A DNA stretch of 33,118 bases. Origin: Pirellulaceae bacterium (lineage in GTDB: Bacteria; Planctomycetota; Planctomycetia; Pirellulales; Pirellulaceae). Below the pieces are notes generated by a model. The model searched no databases. It had not been told where the DNA came from and worked only from the letters and a program-made list of their open reading frames with translations. Position numbers and translations under genes: made by a program. Below are positions 1-7,648 of the stretch, piece by piece (position 1 is the first letter of the stretch; every line of letters starts with the position of its first letter). Where the stretch lies: the NCBI GenBank assembly GCA_030748485.1, contig JASMLW010000327.1:1-33118 (forward strand). Reading direction: 5' to 3'.

Positions 1-2195
1 ATGTTGACGACTCGCGGCGAGTTCACGTCAACCTGCGCGCCGTCGGCGATCCACTTGCGAATGATCTCGTAATACGGTGAGTTCGGCGGCACGACTTGTC
101 CGCCTTCGTGTGGAACTCTCGTCGTCGGCTTGAGCAGCATGAGGCTGTTCTCGGGCGACGCCAGATTAACTCGGCGGGAGGCCAACTCATCGATGTACGC
201 GCGCGCTTCAAAGATCGGATCGTTACCCCGCATCGACGTCTTCAATCCGCCCTTGCCCTTCTTCGACCCATGGCAGGTGCCGGCGTTGCAACCAGCCTTG
301 CCAAAGACAGGATTGACGTCGCGAACCAGATCGACCTTGTAGTCGAGTTCGACGCCCGCCGCCTCAACGGTCGCCGTGACTTGCTTGCCGCCCAGCGAGA
401 ACGCGACCACCGCCTGACCGTTCTTCTTGCTGCGGACTAAGCCGCGCGGCGAGACGCTGATCGCATCCGTCGACACAGCGATCTTCGCGAGCCGGGTCAC
501 ATCGACAACACTGCCGGACTGCAAGCGGCCGGTGACGATAAACTGAGCCGTGTCGAATCGTTTGGCCAGTCGAATCTTGAGGGGTTGGACATCGATCGAG
601 ACGAGAGCGTCGCCCTCGGGCAGCGCTTCATCCGCAGTGATCGATGGGGCGGGCCGCGCGACGATCGCCGGCTGCTCCGCCTGCTCACCCATCATCGAAT
701 TGACCGGGACGGGCACGAATTCGTGGACGATCTTCCCATTGCCCGCGTCGATGAACCGCACGACGCCGTCCGTGCCGGCGGCCGCCACGATCTTGCTGTC
801 CGCACTGAAGGCGATGGCGAAAACACCCGCCTGCGTCAGGTCGGTCTGGGCCAGAACCTTAACGCCCTTGGTGTGGAAGTTGGCTATCTTTTCTTTTTCG
901 GCGGCCGATCGCTGAGCGACTCGCTTCCGCATGATCGCCAGCAGGTCCTTGGGCAATTCGCTGTCGAAATCGTGGGAGTAGATCCGCACTTCGCCCGTTC
1001 TGTCGATACAACTTCCGGCTGCGATTCGCTTCCCGTCGCGGCTGATCGCGACGTCGAAAACGCGGCCCTTGAGCGGCGGGAACCTGCGAATCAAGTTGGC
1101 GTCGTCGCCGATGACTCGCTTCGATGTGCGGAAGACCCGGTACAACTTGGGTTCGCCGTCGGCTCCGCCCACCAGGATCTCGTCCCTCGTCGGGTGCCGA
1201 TCGATCGCCGCAATGCCGCCCTTAAGGGCGCCCGGCGTAATCGACGTGACGTTGTCGATGAACCGTTGCGTCGCCATCTCCATCAACTTGGCCGAGCGAT
1301 CGCGCCCAACAGAAACCAGGTGCGTCCCTTTGACCGAGAAGACCGTGTCGAGCGGCCAACCGTTGTGCGCTCCCTGATAGAGCACTTGTTCACCCGTGGC
1401 GGCGTCGATCGCGCGAACCGTATTGTCCGCGCAACCGAAGGCGATCAGTTTGCCGTCAGGCGACCAACTGGCTCCGTAGACCGTGTCGTACGTCACGGGC
1501 AGAGACAGCGTGAGCTCGCGCTTCTCGACATCCCAAACCTGCACTTCGCCCAGACGAGCCGGCAGTCCGCCGGTCACGGCCAAACGCTTGCCGTCCGGCG
1601 AAAACGCAACCGACTCAATCCGCTCGGAAACGCCAACTAACCGCGCGACCAAACCAGAACCGTCGGCCTTGTGCAGCAATACCTCGTGAAAGCCGGCGAC
1701 CGCCAGCAACTTGCCGTCCGACGAAAAGTCGAGCGATGTGATCACCGGAGGAAGTGAGTAGTCCGGCGGATGCGCCATGTCGTATTGACGCTGAGCGTTT
1801 TCCGGCGTGTCGTCGCGCGCGCCTTGAGCGATCCAGTTCTTGATCAATTCAATATCGGCGTCCGCGAGCGGCTTCTTCTCTTTCGGCATCTCCGCCTCGC
1901 CGTCGACCGGCGTGATCAACTCGATCAGGTAACTCTCATCCGGCTTGCCCGGCGCGATAGCCGTTTCCTCGCTCTCGCCTCCAGCCAGAAGCTTGGCGAA
2001 ATCGGTCATCACGTATTCGCCATCCGATTTGGCCGGTTGGTGGCAACCGTGGCAGCGGGCTTGCAGAATCGGTCGGATCTGTTCGAAGTAGCTGACCGGA
2101 GCGTCCGACGGTGGATCCGCGGCCCAGCTAATCGAGGAACTCAATACGACCACGCAAAGGGAGGCGATAAAAGGCCGCGTTTGAAAGACGGACAT
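1..2195 (-). CDS. WD40-repeat planctomycete cytochrome c protein (partial, C-terminus beyond left edge)
   Basis: The frame is open on the minus strand from an ATG at 2195 to the window edge, giving 731 codons without a stop. The start is supported by GAGGAT six bases upstream. Residues 1-25 form a signal peptide ending near SWAA. A PSCyt1-type cytochrome domain follows, with a CXXCH haem motif (CHGCH, residues 48-52). Residues of about 120-460 contain WD40-like strands such as FSPDGKRLA and WSPDGKLIAF. After about residue 490 comes an Ig-like (BIG2-type) stretch, then a second cytochrome-like domain with a CX4CH motif (residues 636-642) followed by GSKKGKGG. Family members usually continue into DUF1549 and DUF1553, which I expect left of the window. 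It probably acts in the periplasm or an equivalent compartment. It is the third gene after the 7325 and 3839 genes, but a 219-base gap with a hairpin separates it from them. The biochemical role of this family is not established. Confidence 0.88.
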   Translation of the reverse strand, partial: MSVFQTRPFIASLCVVVLSSSISWAADPPSDAPVSYFEQIRPILQARCHGCHQPAKSDGEYVMTDFAKLLAGGESEETAIAPGKPDESYLIELITPVDGEAEMPKEKKPLADADIELIKNWIAQGARDDTPENAQRQYDMAHPPDYSLPPVITSLDFSSDGKLLAVAGFHEVLLHKADGSGLVARLVGVSERIESVAFSPDGKRLAVTGGLPARLGEVQVWDVEKRELTLSLPVTYDTVYGASWSPDGKLIAFGCADNTVRAIDAATGEQVLYQGAHNGWPLDTVFSVKGTHLVSVGRDRSAKLMEMATQRFIDNVTSITPGALKGGIAAIDRHPTRDEILVGGADGEPKLYRVFRTSKRVIGDDANLIRRFPPLKGRVFDVAISRDGKRIAAGSCIDRTGEVRIYSHDFDSELPKDLLAIMRKRVAQRSAAEKEKIANFHTKGVKVLAQTDLTQAGVFAIAFSADSKIVAAAGTDGVVRFIDAGNGKIVHEFVPVPVNSMMGEQAEQPAIVARPAPSITADEALPEGDALVSIDVQPLKIRLAKRFDTAQFIVTGRLQSGSVVDVTRLAKIAVSTDAISVSPRGLVRSKKNGQAVVAFSLGGKQVTATVEAAGVELDYKVDLVRDVNPVFGKAGCNAGTCHGSKKGKGGLKTSMRGNDPIFEARAYIDELASRRVNLASPENSLMLLKPTTRVPHEGGQVVPPNSPYYEIIRKWIADGAQVDVNSPRVVN

Positions 2196-2280
2196 CGTTG
2201 TATCCTCAGCGTCAGAATCGGCGATTGGCAGGTGGGGAAATGCCGGAGTGAAGGCCGCTTCACAGTCTATCACGCCAATT

Positions 2281-2298
2281 GTGGACGTCAATGTCCAC
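2281..2298. promoter_or_regulatory. Small inverted repeat upstream of the WD40-cytochrome gene
   Basis: GTGGAC (2281-2286) and GTCCAC (2293-2298) form a perfect 6-bp inverted repeat with a 6-base spacer. It lies 86 bases upstream of the start at 2195, in the only sizeable gap within this gene set. It could be an operator or a chance palindrome. No promoter hexamers are recognisable. Confidence 0.25.
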
Positions 2299-2387
2299 TA
2301 TGGTGTGCGGAACTCGTGAGTGGTGCTCGATTTGTGGCTCTCACTCGCCCTCTCCACGGCGCCTCAGTGTAGACGCTTCGCCGCTCT

Positions 2388-2418
2388 GTAACCCCCCGCA
2401 CGTCAGGGGGGTGGTTAC
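2388..2418 (-). terminator. Strong GC-rich hairpin overlapping the stop codon of the DUF1501 gene
   Basis: The arms 2388-2397 (GTAACCCCCC) and 2408-2418 pair over 10 bp with a single bulged base and a loop of about 10 bases. The hairpin contains the TAA stop (2415-2417) of the minus-strand DUF1501 gene. No T-tract follows, so it is not a classical intrinsic terminator. It could act as an attenuator or mRNA 3'-end stabiliser between this gene and the WD40-cytochrome gene. Confidence 0.45.
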
Positions 2419-3839
2419 GCCAAAATCTCTTCGATCACGTTTCCGTGGACGTCGGTCAACCGCATGTCGCGACCCGCGAAGCGGTAGGTTTGCCGCTTGT
2501 GATCGACACCCAGCAAGTGCAGCATCGTGGCGTGGAGGTCGTGCATCTCGACCTTGTTTTCCACAGCCTTGTAGCCGTATTCGTCGGTCGCTCCGTAGAT
2601 CTGTCCGCCCTTGACGCCGCCGCCGGCGAGCCAGGCGGAGAATCCGAATCGATCGTGGTCGCGGCCGTCGCGGCCCTGAGCGAACGGCGTGCGGCCAAAC
2701 TCACCCGAGAAAACGACTAGCGTTTCGTCGAGCAGCCCCCGTCGGTGGAGATCGGTGAGCAGGCCGGCAATCGGCTTGTCGACCGACTTGGCGTTCTTGT
2801 TGTGCCCGTCGCGGAGTTTGCCGTGCTGGTCCCAGCGATCTCCGTTGCCGTTGGGGCACGTCAATTCGATGAACCTCACTCCGCGTTCGATGAGCCGCCG
2901 GGCCACCAGACAGATGTGTCCGTACGTCCGCGTGTTCTTGAACTCATCGTTCAACCCGTAGAGGTCGAGCGTTTCCTTCGACTCGGCGGCCAGATCCATC
3001 AGTTCGGGCACGGCCGTCTGCATGCGGGCGGCGACTTCATAACTGGCGATCGCCGCGTCCAACTTGTCGAGCTGTCCAAACCGCCGCACGGTGCTCTGGT
3101 CGAGCTGTCGCATGAGGTCGAGTTTGCTTTGTTGTCGCTGCGGAGTCGCCTCCGAAGGATTGATATTCGCCACGGGCGTCGCGCCGGCGCTGAAAACCGA
3201 AGCCTGATAGGTCGCCGGCAAGTATCCGCTGTTGAAATTGTCCAGACCGCCCGGCGGAGTCAGCCCGCCGTTAAGCACGATGAATCCCGGCAGGTTTTGG
3301 CACTCACTGCCCAAGCCGTACGTCACCCACGCTCCCATGCTGGGACGTCCTTGGATGGGATGTCCCGTGTGCAGGAAGTAGTTGGCGAACGTGTGCTCGG
3401 AGAACTTGGATGTCATCGAGCGAACGATCGTCAGCCAATCGACGCATTTGCCGAGATGGGGAAACAAGTCACTGACGGGGAGTCCGCTCTCGCCGTATTG
3501 CTTGAACTTCCAAGGGCTGGCCAAGGTCAGCCCCATGTTGTCGAACTGCAGCGTCTTCTTGTCGACATCGAGCCCAAACGGCTTGCCGTCCTCCTTGTCC
3601 AGTCGCGGTTTGGGATCGAACGTATCGACTTGCGACGGCCCGCCGTCCATGTAGAGAAAGATGACGTTCTTCGCCTCCGGCGCGAAGTGAGTCGGCTTCG
3701 GCGCGAAGGGGCCCGGTTCGGCAAACGCCTGGTCGGCCAACAGGCTGGTCAAAGCGACGGCTCCGAACCCGTTGGCGCAGCGCGACAACATCTCGCGACG
3801 TGTGATCGGCGGTTGGTGGAATCGATTGCAGCGGAACAT
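2415..3839 (-). CDS. DUF1501 family exported protein (Tat signal)
   Basis: This 474-residue protein starts at an ATG with AGGTAGG four bases upstream. The N-terminus carries a twin-arginine motif (TRREML, about residues 13-18) followed by a hydrophobic stretch, so export in folded form by Tat is likely. Hallmarks of DUF1501, a branch of the alkaline phosphatase/sulfatase-like superfamily, are visible: MDGGPSQVDTFDPKP near residue 65, SGEFGRTPFAQG in the C-terminal third, and HDLHATMLHLLGVDH near the end. Length is normal for the family. It lies 33 bases downstream of the DUF1549/DUF1553 gene and is surely cotranscribed with it. That pairing recurs throughout Planctomycetes and again in this window at 10848-15271. 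The substrate is unknown; roles in sulfated polysaccharide handling have been suggested only by association. Confidence 0.93.
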   Translation of the reverse strand: MFRCNRFHQPPITRREMLSRCANGFGAVALTSLLADQAFAEPGPFAPKPTHFAPEAKNVIFLYMDGGPSQVDTFDPKPRLDKEDGKPFGLDVDKKTLQFDNMGLTLASPWKFKQYGESGLPVSDLFPHLGKCVDWLTIVRSMTSKFSEHTFANYFLHTGHPIQGRPSMGAWVTYGLGSECQNLPGFIVLNGGLTPPGGLDNFNSGYLPATYQASVFSAGATPVANINPSEATPQRQQSKLDLMRQLDQSTVRRFGQLDKLDAAIASYEVAARMQTAVPELMDLAAESKETLDLYGLNDEFKNTRTYGHICLVARRLIERGVRFIELTCPNGNGDRWDQHGKLRDGHNKNAKSVDKPIAGLLTDLHRRGLLDETLVVFSGEFGRTPFAQGRDGRDHDRFGFSAWLAGGGVKGGQIYGATDEYGYKAVENKVEMHDLHATMLHLLGVDHKRQTYRFAGRDMRLTDVHGNVIEEILA

Positions 3840-3872
3840 GGGACCTACCTGTTCGCTCGAGCGTACGGCGAC

Positions 3873-6800
3873 CTAATTGATGAAAATGAATTCCTTGACG
3901 TTCCACAGCACGTGTCCAAGATCCGTCCACAACGTTGGATCGTCTCGCCAGGCTCCCTTTGGCAACTCGGCGGCGGCCGCCTCGCGCTGGAGAAACGCCA
4001 CCGCAACGGACAGTTCAGCGTCGGTGGGAGGACGGGCAAACGCCGACTCATACATATTGTGGATCCGCTGCTGGGGCGTGGCGGCTTTGTCGGCCAAGAT
4101 CCGCTTGGCCCAGAGTTCAGCCTGCTGCTTGACGAACGGATCGTTCATCAGAATCAACGCTTGCGCGGGCACGTTGGAGACGTTGCGGCGGCCGACCGGT
4201 TGAGTCGGAATGGGAACGTCGAACGCCAACATCATTGGGGAGAGGAAATTCCGTCGCACCGATGTGTAGATGCTGCGCCGTCCGGCTCCGTCCAACGGAC
4301 CGCCGCTAGGGCGTCCGCGCCCCGTCATAAACGCAGTCAAAAAGACGGGGATCGGCGGTCCGCCAAGTTGTCGATCCAGGCGGCCGGAAACAGTCAAGAT
4401 CGCATCCCGCACGGCTTCGCCCTCCAACCGCCGCACTCGCATGCGGTGCAGCAGAACGTTGTCCGGGTCTTTCGCCTCCGCCGCCGCGTCCAGCGGCTTG
4501 CTTGACATCTGGTACGTGCGGCTGTTGACAATCTGGCGAATCAGACTCTTCATCGACCAACCGCCGTCAACAAAGCTCTCGGCCAAGTGATCCAGTAACT
4601 CGAGATGAGAGGGCGGCCGGCCAAGAACACCGAAGTTGTCGGGCGTGGGGACGATTCCCTGACCTAACAGCTGATGCCAGACGCGGTTCGCCATCACTCG
4701 CGCGATCAGCGGGTTCGTCTCGGCGTCAACCATCTGCCGAGCGAACTCGAGCCTGCCGCTGCGAGTCTGGTACTTCTGCTGTTTGTCGCCGGCGATCGCT
4801 TCCAAGAAACGTCGCGGCACCAGCTCGCCCGGGTTGTTGCTGCGGCCGCGAATCAACAGCGTCTCGTCTTCGGCCGTGCCGTCCCAAATGGCCATCGCCG
4901 TGCGTGATTCCTTCTTGATCCGCCCCGCCAGTTCAGCGCGACGCGCCAGGTAGGGTCGAGCGAGTTCGGTTAGCTTGTCGTCAGCCGGCCCGCCCGCGGA
5001 GAACAGGTTCCTGTGTCGCACCATCCAGTCGGCCAACCGCGCTGTGGACGCGCGGGCCGATTCGGGTGTGTCGGCCGCAAGTTCGTCGCACGTGTTGACG
5101 AAGAGCTTCTGCAAAACGGCAGCCAACAACTCGGGCGAATCGACTTTGTCGGTGGATTGCGCCTCTGGGAGCAAGCTCGGAGATTCGGCCGGTGGAGGCG
5201 TTGCCGGAGCCCGCTGGCAATCCACGACCATGAGCACTTCGAACGGCCCGTCGGCGGCCGGCACGAATTCCAGATGAGCCCGGTGCCCCAGGTAGCGGTC
5301 GAGCCGATGGCTAATCCATCGCGGTTTGTCGCTCGCCTTGATCGTCTTTACCAGCCCGCCGTGCAGCGGTCCGGCAATCAAGCGATGCGAGTCGACGACC
5401 GCCTGAACGTGGCCCCCGCCTTGGACGAGGTAATGCACCGTGCCGCTCTTGACCGAGAACGTGGGAGTGCATAGCGTCTGTCCGCTGCGGAGGATTTTGC
5501 CGAGCGCGCCGGGGTCCCTCTCCGTGCCGCCAGCCAACTTCAAACCACTCCACAGCGGATCGCGCCGCGCCGCGCCGTACGTGTAGACGCCCGCCACCGG
5601 AGCCGCTGGGTCGGTCGTGCAACGCAGGTCGCCAGGCCGCACCGGACCGGTTCCGAAAGCGAAACCGTCTTGCGCCCAGTCGTCGGGTCCCGCTCGCCCG
5701 TAATCGACCAGCACGCGGACGTCGCGCCAAGCCGCTTCGCGCTCAGATCGCTGCGCTCGCATTCGTTCAGCGTAGGCATTGGCCAACGCCCGTACGCCAC
5801 GCTCCCGAGCATCGTCGCCATGGCACAACAGCGCCCATAGATGGAGCGGATCGGCGACATCCTTCTTGGCTTGACCGAGATGCTCGATTAGCTCATCGAG
5901 CGTCTTCTTGTCGAGCGAACTGGGGGCGTCGCCGTCCGCCCCCGCGATCGCGTCGCGGGCCGCCAGCAGATAGGCGGCGAAACGACCGGCGATGGGCTTC
6001 ATCGATTCACTGAGCGCACGGCTCGTCGCGTCCTCGTACTTCCCGCGCAACGCCGCCAGTTGTTGAGCAACTTTCCGATTCTGTTCCATCGATTCGAAAC
6101 GGACTTGTCGGTAACGAGAACTCTGAGCAAATCCGGCCAGCGCGTAATAGTCCCTCGTCGAAATCGCATCAAACTTGTGATCGTGGCACCGCGCGCAGGC
6201 CGTCGTCATACCCAAGAATGCGCGGCCGATCGTGTCGATCACACCGTCGATGCGATCGGCCTCATCCTGTCGAATGTCGGTCGGAGAATGGACCCATTCG
6301 CCCATGTACCAGAAGCCGGTTCCCAAGACCGATTCGTTCGCGCCCGTGGTCGGATGCAGTCGCGGTTGAGGCAGCAGGTCGCCCGCCAGTTGCTCGACAA
6401 CAAACTGGTCGTACGGCAGGTCGATGTTGAGGGCGCGAATGACGTAGTCGCGGTAGTGGTAGGCGTTGGGAGCCGTGTGGTCAAACTCGTGACCGCGCGA
6501 TTCGGCGTAGCGGACCAAGTCGAGCCAATGGCGGGCCCACCGCTCGCCGAAATGGGGCGATTCCAAAAGCTGATCGACGACGGCGGCGAAGGCTTCCTCC
6601 GTCGGCGCCGGATCCGCTGCGAACGCCGACACCGCCTCCCGCGTCGGCGGCATTCCGATCAGCGCGAAATAGACTCGGCGAATTAACGCAGGGCGAGCTG
6701 CGGGTTGAGCTGGAGTCAGCCCGGCCGCCTGCAGTTTCGCCAACACGAAGTGATCCAGAGGCTGCCGAACCCAAGCTGCATCTCGAACGGCCGGCGGCTC

Positions 6801-7325
6801 GCGGTGCGTCACCGGCCGCCACGCCCAATGACTTGATCGGCGCTCGGCGAGAGGGAACTCGGCCTTGGCGACCGGCTCGGCGCCGGGCGAATTCGGCCAA
6901 GGCGCGCCGAGCGCAACCCACTTGGTCAAAATGGCGATCTCGGCGGCCGGCATCTTCGACTTCGGAGGCATCTCGTAGTCGCCCGTCCAGGCGACCGAAT
7001 CGATCAAGAGGCTCTCCTTTGGCTCGCCCGCTTTGATGGCCGGACCACTGTCGCCGCCGGCGAGCAGGCTGGCTCGCGAGTCGAGACGCAAGCTCCCCTT
7101 CGGTTCTTTTGTTTTCGGACCGTGGCACTTGTGACACCTCGCCTCCAACAACGGAATGACTTTCGTCGTCACGAACTGCCGGGTCTGGTCATCCAGTTTG
7201 GCGGCTCCCGCGTCGGCCGACGACGGTTCGTCCGCATCCGCCACAATCGGCCGCCACGCCCAAAGACCGCACGAGAGCGACAAGAAGAGCGTCAGCGTGG
7301 CGCGGCGAACAGTTGGCGATTTCAT
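3873..7325 (-). CDS. PSCyt1-DUF1549-DUF1553 planctomycete cytochrome-type protein
   Basis: This 1150-residue protein has an N-terminal signal peptide (residues 1-about 30, RRATLTLFLSLSCGLWAW). A PSCyt1 domain follows, with a CXXCH haem site at residues 64-68 (CHKCH) and the typical continuation GSLRLDSRASLLAGG and EMPPKSKMP. DUF1549 (PSCyt2) begins near residue 165 with HWAWRPV and LDHFVLAKL and holds a second CXXCH (CARCHDHKFDAIS). After a long central region, probably a concanavalin- or lectin-like insert judged by position only, the C-terminal third is DUF1553 (PSD1). Its signatures are NPLIARVMANRVWHQLLG, LLDHLAESFVDGGWSMK and the terminal LWNVKEFIFIN. It is first in the left operon, before the DUF1501 gene. 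The SD is weak. It probably binds haem c outside the cytoplasm; its substrate and partner are unknown. Confidence 0.93.
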   Translation of the reverse strand: MKSPTVRRATLTLFLSLSCGLWAWRPIVADADEPSSADAGAAKLDDQTRQFVTTKVIPLLEARCHKCHGPKTKEPKGSLRLDSRASLLAGGDSGPAIKAGEPKESLLIDSVAWTGDYEMPPKSKMPAAEIAILTKWVALGAPWPNSPGAEPVAKAEFPLAERRSSHWAWRPVTHREPPAVRDAAWVRQPLDHFVLAKLQAAGLTPAQPAARPALIRRVYFALIGMPPTREAVSAFAADPAPTEEAFAAVVDQLLESPHFGERWARHWLDLVRYAESRGHEFDHTAPNAYHYRDYVIRALNIDLPYDQFVVEQLAGDLLPQPRLHPTTGANESVLGTGFWYMGEWVHSPTDIRQDEADRIDGVIDTIGRAFLGMTTACARCHDHKFDAISTRDYYALAGFAQSSRYRQVRFESMEQNRKVAQQLAALRGKYEDATSRALSESMKPIAGRFAAYLLAARDAIAGADGDAPSSLDKKTLDELIEHLGQAKKDVADPLHLWALLCHGDDARERGVRALANAYAERMRAQRSEREAAWRDVRVLVDYGRAGPDDWAQDGFAFGTGPVRPGDLRCTTDPAAPVAGVYTYGAARRDPLWSGLKLAGGTERDPGALGKILRSGQTLCTPTFSVKSGTVHYLVQGGGHVQAVVDSHRLIAGPLHGGLVKTIKASDKPRWISHRLDRYLGHRAHLEFVPAADGPFEVLMVVDCQRAPATPPPAESPSLLPEAQSTDKVDSPELLAAVLQKLFVNTCDELAADTPESARASTARLADWMVRHRNLFSAGGPADDKLTELARPYLARRAELAGRIKKESRTAMAIWDGTAEDETLLIRGRSNNPGELVPRRFLEAIAGDKQQKYQTRSGRLEFARQMVDAETNPLIARVMANRVWHQLLGQGIVPTPDNFGVLGRPPSHLELLDHLAESFVDGGWSMKSLIRQIVNSRTYQMSSKPLDAAAEAKDPDNVLLHRMRVRRLEGEAVRDAILTVSGRLDRQLGGPPIPVFLTAFMTGRGRPSGGPLDGAGRRSIYTSVRRNFLSPMMLAFDVPIPTQPVGRRNVSNVPAQALILMNDPFVKQQAELWAKRILADKAATPQQRIHNMYESAFARPPTDAELSVAVAFLQREAAAAELPKGAWRDDPTLWTDLGHVLWNVKEFIFIN

Positions 7326-7648
7326 AACGGGCCCGGGCGAAGGGGAGGCTGGGTTGTCGAACTACTCGACAAGCAGAGTGACGGTCGCCCGCGTACACCT
7401 GAACTCGCGTTCCGGCGATCGTCACCGCCAGCGACCGCCGTCCAGCATAAAACCGCAATAAAGGATGTCAAGATCCATATTATTACCGGCTGGGAGTCAC
7501 ATTGGCCCTGCGGCGGTCACAGCGAGAGCCCGCCCACCAGCGCCGCCGCCAGGCGGGCTCCTGAGACGACGCTGAGGCACGCCCGAGGTGCGAAGCCGCG
7601 CGCGACGATTCAGGAATGAAGAAGCAGAGTTTTCGCCAGGTTGTCAGA
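7326..7648. other. Intergenic region between the two minus-strand operons
   Basis: This 323-base gap separates the PPC gene stop from the start of the 7325 gene and must hold the promoter of the left operon. It includes an AT-richer patch around 7448-7490 in otherwise GC-rich DNA, and the hairpin at 7526-7560. No gene is recognisable, and no promoter hexamers can be called confidently. Confidence 0.5.
7526..7560 (-). terminator. Perfect 9-bp GC-rich stem-loop downstream of the PPC gene
   Basis: GAGCCCGCC (7526-7534) pairs perfectly with GGCGGGCTC (7552-7560) across a 17-base loop. It lies about 90 bases after the stop of the minus-strand gene ending at 7649. No T-run follows in that direction, so it may be a Rho-type pause, a 3'-end stabiliser or a dispersed palindromic element rather than a simple intrinsic terminator. 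Confidence 0.45.

Noticed and set aside
585..4505. Long plus-strand open frames opposite the WD40-cytochrome, DUF1501 and DUF1553 genes
   Set aside because: They are antisense shadows caused by GC-rich codon use; the minus-strand frames carry clear family motifs, signal peptides and ribosome-binding sites.
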